From positions 1-60,766 of the forward strand of contig JAUXTN010000206.1 in the NCBI GenBank assembly GCA_030684355.1: a stretch of DNA of 60,766 bases, given 5' to 3'. Positions 15,695 through 24,400 of this stretch are shown in pieces. The position numbers were made by a program, and so were the translations under genes. The stretch is from Pseudomonadota bacterium. Its GTDB lineage: Bacteria; Myxococcota_A; UBA796; SXON01. The notes under the pieces are model-generated. The model saw only the letters and a list, made by a program, of their open reading frames with translations, was not told where the DNA came from and made no database searches. Positions within the stretch are counted from its first letter, which is position 1; each line of letters begins with the position of its first letter.

Positions 15695-17065
15695 TCAGTG
15701 CGCTGCCCCCGCGGTGATCCAACTCTCGATCACCGCGAGATCTGCCGCGGAGAGGGCGACTCCGCCCCTCGGCATGTCGTCCCCCGAACCGCCCACGGTG
15801 GCCTGTGTCCCGTTGACCTTGTACCAGAGGTAGCTGTCTGCTGGTTCGCCAGGCGAAACCAGGTGCATCGAAGGCAGGTCGACAGACGCCACGCCCACGA
15901 TGTCGTCATACCCGTCACTCGACAGGTCCAGGTCGCCTTGGGGGCGGGGTGACCGGTGGCACGTCGCGCACTCCGCGTCGAAGATGGGCTGGATGTCCCC
16001 GCTGAACGACAGCGTGGTGTTGTCCTCGTCCACAAGGCCGTCGCAGTCATTGTCGATCCCGTCATCGGGGTCGGACGACACCGCGGGGCTGATTGTAGCG
16101 CTGCCGTCATCGCAGTCGCTCTCGTTCGCGACGAAGCCGACGGGGGTGTCGCAGGCCACCTCCGTGGCGCCCGGGTCGCCGTAGCCGTCCCCGTCGGCAT
16201 CGGGGTGCCAACTCCCGGCATCCACCGCGCTGTCGTCCACCGTCCCGTCGCAATCGTTGTCGCCCCCGTCGCAGACCTCGATGGCGCCGGGGAACACCGC
16301 GGGGTCGCTGTCGTCGCACTCCTCGCACGCGGCCCAACCGTCGGCGTCGCCGTCCACGACGCCCACCGCGCCGTCGCAGTTGCGGTCGACGGGGTCGTCG
16401 CAGGTCTCCGGTGCGCCAGGGAACGCCTCGCCGTCACGGTCGTCACAATCGCCCCCCTCGGCCGCATACCCGGTGGGGGCGTCGCACCCGGAGAGGGGAT
16501 CGCCGGAACCGTAGCCGTCGCCGTCGGCATCGACGTAGAAGGCGCTCCCGTCGATCGCTTCGTCGTCCACCACGCCGTCGCAGTCGTTGTCGACGCCGTC
16601 GCAGCGCTCGTCGGCGTAGGGATGAACCGTCGCGTCCCCGTCGTCGCAGTCGCTGTCGGAGTACAGCAGGTCGCCATCGGCGTCGACCGGGACGAGGATG
16701 AGCGCGCCGCCCTCGATCCACGCCTTGACCGGCGCGATCTGGTCGTTTGCGAGTTGTCCGGTCCCTTCGGGCATGATCCCGTAGTCACCGTCCGCCAGCT
16801 CCCCTGACAGCACACGCCAGAGCCGGGAGGCGTCGGGGTCGAAGGGCACGACGTAGGTGCCCCCCGCAATCGCGAGATCGAGCAGCAAGTCCCGCGGTAG
16901 CTCCACGGCACTGCCCGCGCCCGGGCCGTGACAGGAGACGCAGCTCGCGTCGAGGAGCGCGACTACCGTGGTCCAGTCCGCTGCCGACGGGGACGCCGCG
17001 GCGGCGGAGTCGTCCGGCGGCGTGACGCAGGCGAGGGCCATCAGCAAGGGGGCGAGTAGCGGCAT
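15695..17065 (-). CDS. Cytochrome c - MopE repeat - cytochrome c fusion lipoprotein
   Basis: A 456-residue exported protein, probably a lipoprotein (Cys13 after LMALA). Residues 30-125 form a planctomycete-type c-type cytochrome domain: Cys42-x-x-Cys45-His46 (CVSCHG), GGTYVVPF, and GIMPEG supplying a possible axial Met, ending WIEGGA. Residues 130-350 hold four MopE-type units (DADGDGY, DCDD, CDGVDNDCDG). Residues 352-456 form a second cytochrome domain with Cys366-x-x-Cys369-His370 (CATCHR), DDMPRGG and WITAGA. Single-domain versions of each part are common in Myxococcota; here two haem sites flank a Ca/metal-binding repeat region. It converges on the CHASE kinase with a 21-bp gap. An electron-carrier role at the surface is inference. 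Confidence 0.87.
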   Translation of the reverse strand: MPLLAPLLMALACVTPPDDSAAAASPSAADWTTVVALLDASCVSCHGPGAGSAVELPRDLLLDLAIAGGTYVVPFDPDASRLWRVLSGELADGDYGIMPEGTGQLANDQIAPVKAWIEGGALILVPVDADGDLLYSDSDCDDGDATVHPYADERCDGVDNDCDGVVDDEAIDGSAFYVDADGDGYGSGDPLSGCDAPTGYAAEGGDCDDRDGEAFPGAPETCDDPVDRNCDGAVGVVDGDADGWAACEECDDSDPAVFPGAIEVCDGGDNDCDGTVDDSAVDAGSWHPDADGDGYGDPGATEVACDTPVGFVANESDCDDGSATISPAVSSDPDDGIDNDCDGLVDEDNTTLSFSGDIQPIFDAECATCHRSPRPQGDLDLSSDGYDDIVGVASVDLPSMHLVSPGEPADSYLWYKVNGTQATVGGSGDDMPRGGVALSAADLAVIESWITAGAAH

Positions 17066-17176
17066 CCGGTGGTCCTGCTCGGCGGTGACAGAGAATACCC
17101 CCCGACCTCACCTCGGGAAGGGACCGCGGCAGGAAATGGAGCCATCCGCGGGTGCGCGGCCGAAAGCACCCTCCGG

Positions 17177-18151
17177 CTACAGGGCCGGGACAACCTCCAC
17201 CACCACGCTCCCCCGCGCGCGTCCCGCCTCCAGGAACGCGTGCGCGTCGGCCGTGCGGTCGAGCGGAAATCGGCCTGCGATCACGGATCGCATGGCTCCG
17301 GCCTCGACGAGCTCGCGCACGGCGTCGAGCTTCTCCTGGTCTGCCACGGAAACGCCGCACATCGAACGGGGCCCGCCGAGCACGGAGGTCATCGCCATCT
17401 GCGCGAGGCTCTGGAGCGAGAGTTGCAGCGTGAGGTAGCGGCCGTGCTCGGTCAGCGCCCCGCGACAGCGACCAAACTGGTTTGTCTCCGACGTGTCGAA
17501 CACGACGTCGTAGCGGCGCCCGCCCGCGGTGAAATCTTCCCGGGTGTAGTCGACGACGTGCTGGGCCCCGAGCTCGGCGACCAGGTCGTGATCGCGGCTG
17601 CAAACCCCGGTCACCTCGGCGCCGAGGTGGCGCGCGAGCTGCACCGCGAAGCGCCCGACCTCGCCGGATGCGCCCAGCACCGCCACGCGCTCGCCGGGCT
17701 GCACACCCGCGAGATCCCGGAGAAACGTGAGGGCGGTCGTGGCGCCGTAGGGTAACGCGGCGGCCTCGGCAGGGTCGAGGCTCGCGGGCTTGCGCGCGAT
17801 CGCCCCGCCCTCGGGCACCGCCAGGTACTCCGCGTACGCGCCGTGGGTGCCCAACCCGAAGACGTCGTCGCCCGCCGCGAAGCGGGTGACGGCCGCACCG
17901 ATCGCGACGACGCGACCCGCGTACGTCGTGCCCGGCACGAGGCGCCGCGGTCGGACGAGCCCGGTCATCAACCGGCCCGGCAACCAGCCGATGCCGGGGA
18001 AGTCGGCCGTCCGAAGCCGGCGGTCGCCATGCGTGACGGCGCTGGCGTGGACCGCCACGAGCACGTCGTGGTCGCCGCGTGCGGGGCGCGGCGCCTCGTT
18101 CAGCACGAGGACGTGGGGGGCTCCGTACGCGGTGTGGTGGATGGCGTTCAT
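17177..18151 (-). CDS. Zinc-independent MDR oxidoreductase (quinone reductase-like)
   Basis: About 324 residues from ATG 18151 (MNAIHHTAYGAP), preceded by GGAG 8 bp upstream; the longer frame to 18202 adds an unlikely leader. The GroES-like half has VHASAVTHGDRRLR and PGTTYAGRVVAIG. The Rossmann half has VAVLGASGEVGRFAVQLARHLGAEVTGVCS for NADPH binding. The zinc-binding Cys/His set of alcohol dehydrogenases is absent, placing it with quinone oxidoreductase-like MDR enzymes that reduce alpha,beta-unsaturated carbonyls or quinones. It is divergent from a LysR-type regulator with 88 bp between starts, the usual arrangement for a regulator controlling its neighbour. Confidence 0.9.
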   Translation of the reverse strand: MNAIHHTAYGAPHVLVLNEAPRPARGDHDVLVAVHASAVTHGDRRLRTADFPGIGWLPGRLMTGLVRPRRLVPGTTYAGRVVAIGAAVTRFAAGDDVFGLGTHGAYAEYLAVPEGGAIARKPASLDPAEAAALPYGATTALTFLRDLAGVQPGERVAVLGASGEVGRFAVQLARHLGAEVTGVCSRDHDLVAELGAQHVVDYTREDFTAGGRRYDVVFDTSETNQFGRCRGALTEHGRYLTLQLSLQSLAQMAMTSVLGGPRSMCGVSVADQEKLDAVRELVEAGAMRSVIAGRFPLDRTADAHAFLEAGRARGSVVVEVVPAL

Positions 18152-18193
18152 CGCTGGGCTCCTGATCGGTGGGGGAGGAAGACGACGCACAAT

Positions 18194-18213
18194 CACATGC
18201 ATCGTCGCAGGTG
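18194..18213. promoter_or_regulatory. Putative LysR operator between divergent genes
   Basis: CACATGC-N6-GCAGGTG is an inverted repeat with six of seven pairs matching, lying in the 88-bp gap between the MDR oxidoreductase (start 18151) and the LysR gene (start 18240). Dyads of this size in such gaps are typical LysR-family sites, though the innermost T..A pair is spaced by 10 bases, not the textbook 11. Confidence 0.4.
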
Positions 18214-18239
18214 TCCTCCCCCAATTCTGTCAGTGTGAT

Positions 18240-19142
18240 ATGCGTTTCTGCATGGATTGGCGGCGCGTCGACTTCGACTGGAACCACCTCCGCGCGTTCC
18301 TCGTGACGGCCGACGAAGGCTCGTTCTCCGCCGCCTCCCAGGCGCTCGGGATCGCGCAGCCGACCGTCGGCCGCCAGATCGCGGCGCTCGAAGAGAAGCT
18401 CGGCGTGGCGCTCTTCGAGCGCGCGGGTCGCGGCCTGGCCCTCACCCCCACCGGGCTGGAGCTCGTGGAGCACGTGCGCACGATGTCCGACGCGGCCTTT
18501 CGTGTCGCCCGCGTCGCCGCCGGCCAGGCGCTCTCGCTCGACGGCCCCATCTGCCTCACCGCGAGCGAGATCGTCGCGACCTACCTCCTCCCCCCCTTGG
18601 TCGCGGAGCTGCGCGCGCGCCACTCGGGCATCGAGGTCGAGATCGTCGCCTCGAACGCGCCGCAGGATCTCCGCCGCCGCGAAGCCGACATCGCGATCCG
18701 GAGCTTTCGCCCCACCGAGCCGGACCTCGTCGCCCGCAAGGTACGGGACAGCGAGGCCTACCTCTACGCGGCGCCGACGTACCTCCGGAAGCTCGGCACG
18801 CCGCTCACCCGCGACGCGCTCTCGCGCGCGACGTTCATCGGCTTCGACCACACCGATACGTTCCGCAAGGGCCTCTCGGTGCTCGGCCTCTCGCTCCCAC
18901 CGGAGAGCTTTCCGCTCGTCAGCCAGAGCCAGCACGTGCAGTGGGCGCTCGTGCGCGAAGGCGCCGGCATCGGCATCATGATCGCCGAGGTGGGCGACGC
19001 CGAACCCGGGGTCTGTCGCGTGCTGGCGGACCTCCCTGCCATTCCGGTCCCGATGTGGATCGTCACGCATCGGGAGGTGCGCACGAGCCGCCGCGTGCGC
19101 GTCGTGGCCGAGTTCCTCGCCGAGAGATTGTCACCCGGGTGA
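18240..19142 (+). CDS. LysR-family transcriptional regulator
   Basis: A 300-residue regulator (ATG 18240; ATG 18252, four residues in, is equally possible). The winged HTH spans about residues 10-70: FDWNHLRAFLVTADEGSFSAASQALGIAQPTVGRQIAALEEKLGVALFER, followed by GRGLALTPTG. The effector domain (about 95-295) is the periplasmic-binding-protein type (DGPICLTASEIVATYLLPPLV, EADIAIRSFRP). The wording of the HTH resembles regulators of aldehyde or quinone-type MDR genes. It most likely controls the divergent oxidoreductase at 17177-18151 and itself. The longer open frame upstream to 17790 runs through the neighbour and is not coding. Confidence 0.92.
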   Translation: MRFCMDWRRVDFDWNHLRAFLVTADEGSFSAASQALGIAQPTVGRQIAALEEKLGVALFERAGRGLALTPTGLELVEHVRTMSDAAFRVARVAAGQALSLDGPICLTASEIVATYLLPPLVAELRARHSGIEVEIVASNAPQDLRRREADIAIRSFRPTEPDLVARKVRDSEAYLYAAPTYLRKLGTPLTRDALSRATFIGFDHTDTFRKGLSVLGLSLPPESFPLVSQSQHVQWALVREGAGIGIMIAEVGDAEPGVCRVLADLPAIPVPMWIVTHREVRTSRRVRVVAEFLAERLSPG

Positions 19143-19343
19143 GAGACCCGGGCTGACACGTATTCATCGCGATGCGGCCCCCGGCCTGTGTAAATCGACG
19201 GGGATGCGTCGTGACCGGTTGTGATTCGATGAAATCGTCATTGCGATGCCCACGTCGTAAGGTCCAGGTGTTCGCGCGTCATCGCGGACGTTCGAGCGAC
19301 CACGGCCAACCTGGCCAGAACCGTACCATCCAAGGACACGACA
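19143..19343. other. 201-bp intergenic region of lower GC
   Basis: No open frame, RNA gene or clear dyad was recognised here. Base composition is lower in GC than the flanks. It presumably carries the promoter of the orphan gene at 19344; the ribosome binding site is at its right end. Confidence 0.5.
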
Positions 19344-19832
19344 ATGGACAGCAACGACTTCAACCTGACCTCTGCCCAGATCACCAGCATGAGCTACATC
19401 GAGGGCTCCTTCGTCATCACCGAAGGGCAGAGCGGCTCCCCGCCGCCGAAGTTCACCAAGAACGGGAGCACCTGGACGATCAACATCCAGGCCAACCGTA
19501 GCAACTCCGCGCCGGTGGCGCAGTCCTACAACACCAAGACCGGGGGCGCCACGCACGAGTACACGAACGCCTCCGGCGACAAGCGGCCGACGGAGCTCAA
19601 CTTCTACTTCGGCGTGAATGTCACGTTCCTCGTGAGCGGCGCCTCGGTGGTGGTCCCGGTGTACCTGGGCCAGGGGCACTACGGCACCAGCAACAACTGG
19701 TGGTTTGGTGGCAACACCGTCATCAACACCGGTGACCCCCTGCTGCACGTGGTGTCGGGCGGCACGATCCTCGAGACGCTGCGCATCACGGGCTCGGGCA
19801 GCTACTCGATGACGCTCACCCAGGTCGACTGA
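19344..19832 (+). CDS. Orphan beta-rich protein, unknown family
   Basis: A 162-residue protein with no signal peptide. It is rich in Ser, Thr, Asn and Gly and dominated by short predicted beta-strands, for example GSFVITEGQSG, STWTINIQ, LNFYFGVNVTFLVSG and NNWWFGGN. The strand pattern suggests a compact all-beta fold of the lectin or sandwich type, but I recognise no family. AAGGA lies about 7 bp before ATG 19344. The 200 bp upstream are visibly less GC-rich than the surroundings, as is the gene itself, which may mean strong regulation or acquisition. It is a single-gene unit closed by the hairpin at 19847. Confidence 0.7.
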   Translation: MDSNDFNLTSAQITSMSYIEGSFVITEGQSGSPPPKFTKNGSTWTINIQANRSNSAPVAQSYNTKTGGATHEYTNASGDKRPTELNFYFGVNVTFLVSGASVVVPVYLGQGHYGTSNNWWFGGNTVINTGDPLLHVVSGGTILETLRITGSGSYSMTLTQVD

Positions 19833-19846
19833 TCGTTGGATCAGGG

Positions 19847-19875
19847 CGGCCCACGGCGCCATCCGCCGTGGGCCG
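19847..19875. terminator. Hairpin between convergent genes
   Basis: CGGCCCACGGCG (19847-19858) and CGCCGTGGGCCG (19864-19875) form a perfect 12-bp stem with the loop CCATC. It sits between the orphan gene (ends 19832) and the esterase gene (ends 19884 on the minus strand), so it can terminate both. No U-tract is present, which is usual at this GC. Confidence 0.7.
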
Positions 19876-19883
19876 GCCTCCGA

Positions 19884-21371
19884 TCAGTGCACGTCGTCGA
19901 CCGCCGCGCAGTCGGACCACGGCCCGTCGCCTCGGCCGGCGAGGGGTTCATCGACGATCGCCACCAACTGGCCCTGGTACCAGGCGACCACGGCCTGTTG
20001 GAAGCTCCACGGGGTGCCCGTGCCGTCGTCCACCTTGGCGACCGCCCACCAATCCGTCGACTCGAGGCCGATGTGCTGGGCGCAGTTGGGCCCGTAGGCG
20101 CCGGGCACGGTCGTGATGTCGTCACCTTCGACCGCGGTGGTCTGGATGTCCGCGAGCGAGGTCAGCATGCCGGACACGGCCTCCTCGAAGTCGTCCTCGG
20201 GGATGCCGAGCGCCTCGGCGGCGCCGTTGCTGTCGCGCAGATCCTGCCGCACGAAGAAGGGGGTCGTGATGTGGTTCATCATGAGGTAGTCGTTGTCGTT
20301 GCAGAGCCGCTCGTCCGCGGTGCCGCTCACGTGGTCCCAGCAGGTCGCGTCCATGAAGGGCAGGGTGTCCTCAGTGTCCAGGATCTGCTGCCAGCCCTGC
20401 TCCTTGCGGTCCGAGACCGCGGATGCGTAGTCCTCCGGCAGGTGCTCGGACATCGGGAGGTGCGCCGCGTCGAAGACGGCGACCACGGCCGTGCCGGTGA
20501 CGGCGAGCCGGTCGCGGACGTAGTCGGCGTTGGCCCGGGCGCCCGCCGATCCGCCGGAGGTCCCGTTGAGCACGACCAGCGCGGCGTCGTCGAGGGGCGG
20601 CAGCGCCTCGCCGCTCTCCGCGGTGAGTCCGCCGGCGAGCTCGTCGAGCCCCGAGGCGAGGATCGTGTGGCCACGCCGGAACATCGTGTAGTTCGGGAGC
20701 TCGCCGGGCAGCTCGACAGGCAGCTCCTCGGGGATCTCGAGGTCGTCCGGGGTGTAGGCGGCGCTGCCCTGGCCGATCCAACTGTCGGAGGAGCAGTAGT
20801 AGAAGAACACGTGGTTGGCGCCCGCGAGCAGGTTCGCCTCGCCCTCGTCGTAGATGCCGAAGCCCGCGATGCTCTGGGGGAGGTTCTGCGAGGACATCTT
20901 CGACGAGTCGTGGTAGTCGAGCCCGCACCAACGCTGGCCGCAGCTCAGGTAGCTGCTGCAGCTCCCGCCGCCCTGCAGGTGGATGGACCACACGTCGGCC
21001 AGGGCGGGATCGGTGGAGCCGCGCACGTACATCACCGCGCGCGTGCCGTCGTTGCAGACCGCCTCGGGGTCACGGAGGGTGTAGCGTTGGAGCTCGTTGC
21101 CCGCGGCCAGTTGGTTCGGGTACTCCTCCGGCGTGCGGTAGTACCCGAGGCAGTCCCCGAGCGCGTTGGCGACGTTGTCCTCGGGGACCTCGATGGGCGT
21201 CGTGTCGGTGTCGGTGTCCGTGTCGGTGTCGGTATCGGTATCGGTGTCCGTATCGGTGTCGGTGTCCGTATCGGTGTCCACGTCGGTGTCTTGCGGGGCG
21301 GGCTTTCCCTTGCCGCAGGCGAGGAGGAGGAGGAGGGAAGAGCACAGGATGGGCGCGAGCTTTGGGTTCAT
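19884..21371 (-). CDS. Pectinacetylesterase/Notum-family lipoprotein
   Basis: A 495-residue exported protein. The lipoprotein signal ends LLLLAC at Cys19, followed by a pure Asp-Thr linker (about 28-58). The alpha/beta-hydrolase body has family signatures: WSIHLQGGGSCSSYLSC for the oxyanion region, LNGTSGGSAGARANADYV with the catalytic Ser in GGSAG, NHITTPFFVRQD, and NCAQHIG supplying a candidate His. Pectinacetylesterase-family proteins remove acetyl groups from pectin, or palmitoleate in animal Notum; the bacterial lipoprotein versions have mostly unknown substrates. It is predicted to be tethered at the cell surface by the repeat linker. It stands alone, with its promoter in the 100 bp before the SPATA20-NHLRC2 fusion stop. 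Confidence 0.85.
   Translation of the reverse strand: MNPKLAPILCSSLLLLLACGKGKPAPQDTDVDTDTDTDTDTDTDTDTDTDTDTDTDTTPIEVPEDNVANALGDCLGYYRTPEEYPNQLAAGNELQRYTLRDPEAVCNDGTRAVMYVRGSTDPALADVWSIHLQGGGSCSSYLSCGQRWCGLDYHDSSKMSSQNLPQSIAGFGIYDEGEANLLAGANHVFFYYCSSDSWIGQGSAAYTPDDLEIPEELPVELPGELPNYTMFRRGHTILASGLDELAGGLTAESGEALPPLDDAALVVLNGTSGGSAGARANADYVRDRLAVTGTAVVAVFDAAHLPMSEHLPEDYASAVSDRKEQGWQQILDTEDTLPFMDATCWDHVSGTADERLCNDNDYLMMNHITTPFFVRQDLRDSNGAAEALGIPEDDFEEAVSGMLTSLADIQTTAVEGDDITTVPGAYGPNCAQHIGLESTDWWAVAKVDDGTGTPWSFQQAVVAWYQGQLVAIVDEPLAGRGDGPWSDCAAVDDVH
21201..21290 (-). repeat. Asp-Thr dipeptide-coding tract
   Basis: About 90 bp of hexanucleotide-like repeat (variants of gtcggt/gtccgt on the plus strand) encode an unbroken Asp-Thr linker just after the lipidated Cys. 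Synonymous changes between copies indicate selection for the peptide as well as slippage. Confidence 0.85.
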
Positions 21372-21471
21372 CGGGACCTCGGGGGGAGTCTACCCCACCG
21401 AGGGCCCCCGAGGTCGCGAACCAATCGGCGAGGCCGTCGCCATCGGTGTCACCGGACGCTAGCCGGCCTGG

Positions 21472-24400
21472 CTACCCCGTGAGGTCGAGCGTCCGGATCT
21501 CCCCGCTCCCGCGGTGCGCCACCCGCAGCCGGTGGTTGTTCGTGTCCGCCACGATGAGGTAGTCGCCCGCGACCACGAGCCCGCCGGGCTCCGAGAGCTC
21601 GCCGGGGCCGCCGCACAACGTGGCGATACCGCCGCCGCGGAGGTCGACGGACTTGATCTTGTGGTTGAACGTGTCCGCCACGTAGAGCTGCCCCTCCGCC
21701 GCGGCGACGCCGAGCGGGTGCTGGAGCCGGGCCTTGTCGGGGGGGCCGTCGATGTCACCGAAGTCGAAGAGACCTTGGCCGACGAGCGTGCCGACGCGGT
21801 GCTCCTTCAAGTCGAACACGCGCACGCTGCTGGTCTCGCTGTCCGCGAAGAAGAGGTAGCGGCCGACGAGCGAGAGCCCGCTCGGTTGGGCCAGCGCGGC
21901 CTCGCCGGGGGCGCCGTCGACGTGCTCCTCGGCGCCGCTGCCGAAGAGCGGGCCGATCTGGTCCTGCTGGGGCAGGTAGACCCACACCTGGTGCGCGCCC
22001 GCCATCGCGACGAACACGGCCTCGGCCTTGCCGTCCTTGTCGGCGGAGATCGCCACGTCCCACGGGGAGCGGAGCGCGAGCTTGCGCGGCTCGCCGCCGT
22101 TGCCCTCGACGCCGCGGCCCAGCCGGCCGGTGCCCGCGACGGTGCGGACGTAGCCGGTGCCGAGGTCGATGCGGCGCAGGGCATGGTTGCCGGTGTCGGC
22201 CACCCAGAGGGTCTCCCCAGACCGGCCGATGCCCTGCGGGGCGTTGAACGCGGCCTGGTCACCCGGGCCGTCGACGAGCGTGGGGCCGTTGCCGCCGAAC
22301 GCGCGGAGCCGCTTCGCCACGGGCCAGCCGTCGGGCCCGCGGGAGAGCGACGCCTCGACGATGCGGTGGTTGCCGGTGTCGGAGATGTAGAGGCGCGCGT
22401 CGGGGCCGAAGGGATCGCGGCCGTGCGCCTGGCCGACGAGATCGGGCCAGAGGTGCACCTTGCCGGGGAAGCAGAGCCCGGCGCGGACGCCCGCGGGCTC
22501 GCCGGGGCGCCACGCGGGGCCCGAGGCGAGGATGCCGGCGGCGCGAGCCTCTTCGAGGAGCTTGTGGACGATCGGGAGGAGCTCCTCGTGGGTGGCCTCG
22601 CCCGCCTTCTGCCACGCGATGCGGCCGGCGGCGTCGAGCACGACGACGGTGGGCCAGGAGCGGATGGCGTAGGCGTCCCACACGGTGTGGGTGGGATCGA
22701 GCACGACGGGGTGGTGGACGTGGTGGCGGCGGACGGCGCGGGCCACGTTGGCAGCCTCCCGCTCGGTGGCGAACTTGGCCGCGTGCACGCCGATGACGAC
22801 GACGGGGTCGTCCACCGTCACGTCCTCGAGCTTCTGGAGCTCGGGGAGGACGTGCATGCAGTTGATACAACAATAGGTCCAGAAGTCGAGCACCACGACG
22901 TTGCCACGCAACGCGTCGAGCGGGAGCGGCGCGCTGTTGAGCCAGGACGCGGGGTCCGTCGGGAGGGCGGGCGCGTGGACGCGCAGGGGGAGCTTGCCGC
23001 CGGTCTCGCGGCGCGGGCGGTTGGCCTGCTCGAGCTGGAGGGCCAGCTCGGCGGGGTCGGTCGTGGGGGCGAGGCAGGTGCGCTGCTCGCAGAGGTAGGC
23101 GGTGCCGAGGCCGCCGATGGCGGACTTGTCCTCGAGCCACGGCAACAACGGCGGGATCTGGTCGTTCGGGTGCCACGCCACCACCGCGAAGGGCAGGTAG
23201 TGGGTGTAGACGGTGGCGAGGAGCGCCTCGGCCTTGCCGCCGACGATGCCGATCTGCTGGGTGGCGCCGGTGCGCCACGCGGAGGCGAGGGCCTCGGTGC
23301 CGAGGGCGCGCGGGGCACGGTCGACGAGGGCCTGGTAGGCGCGAAGGATGGTGTCGGCCTTCTCGCCGAGGTCCGCGCGGCCGGAGAGCTCGGCGAGGCG
23401 CGCGAACGCCAGCGCCGCGACGCCGTTGGCGGAGGGCTCGGCGCCACCCAGGAGGTGCTTCGACCGGGTGAGGAGCACCTCGGCGTCCTTGCCCGTGTAG
23501 TAGAGGCCGCCCTCGGCGGCGTCCCAGAACAGGTCGACCGTCGTGTCCGCCAGCGCGTTTGCCTCGGCGAGCCAGTCGAAGTCGAAGGTGGCCTCGTAGA
23601 GGTCGATGAGCGCGTTGACGAGGAACGCGTGGTCGTCCGCGAAGCCGGGGATGTGGGCGCGGCCGTCCTTCCAGGTGCGCTGGAGGCGGCCCTTCACGCG
23701 CAGTTCGTCGAGGAGGAAGCGGGCGGCCGTGCCGGCGGCGCCGCGCCAGTGGGGCTCGTCGAACGCGGCGCCGGCGCGCGCGAAGGCCGAGATCATCAGG
23801 GCGTTCCAGGCGGTGACCACCTTGTCGTCGCGCCCGGGGTGCACCCGCCGCTCGCGGGCGGCGTAGAGCTTCGGCAGCGCGGCCTCGATCAGCGCGCGGG
23901 TCTCGTCATCGAGGCGCTCGCGCGGGGTCTCCATGCGCAGGACGCTCGTGCCGTGTTCGAACGTGCCGGCGTCCGTGACGCCGAGGAGCGCGGAGACCCG
24001 CATGCCGTCGAGCACGCCGAGCACGCTGCGGAGCTCGGTGGGGGTCCACGCGTAGAAGCGGCCCTCCTCGCCCTCGCTGTCGGCGTCGAGGCTGGAGCGG
24101 AACCCGCCCGCCGGCTCGGTCATCTCGCGCAGGACCCACCCCAAGGTCTCCCGTACGACGCGCGCGTAGAGCGGATCCTTGGTGACCTTCCACGCGTCCG
24201 TGTAGAGCGGCACGAGCTGCGCGTTGTCGTAGAGCATCTTCTCGAAGTGGGGCACCTTCCAGGCGGGGTCGACGCTGTAGCGGGCAAAACCGCCGCCGAG
24301 CAGGTCGTACATGCCGCCCTGGGCCATCGCGTCGAGCGTGGCGGTCGTCATCGCGAGCGAGCGCTTATCGTCCGTGCGGCGCCAGTGGGCGAGGAGCACG

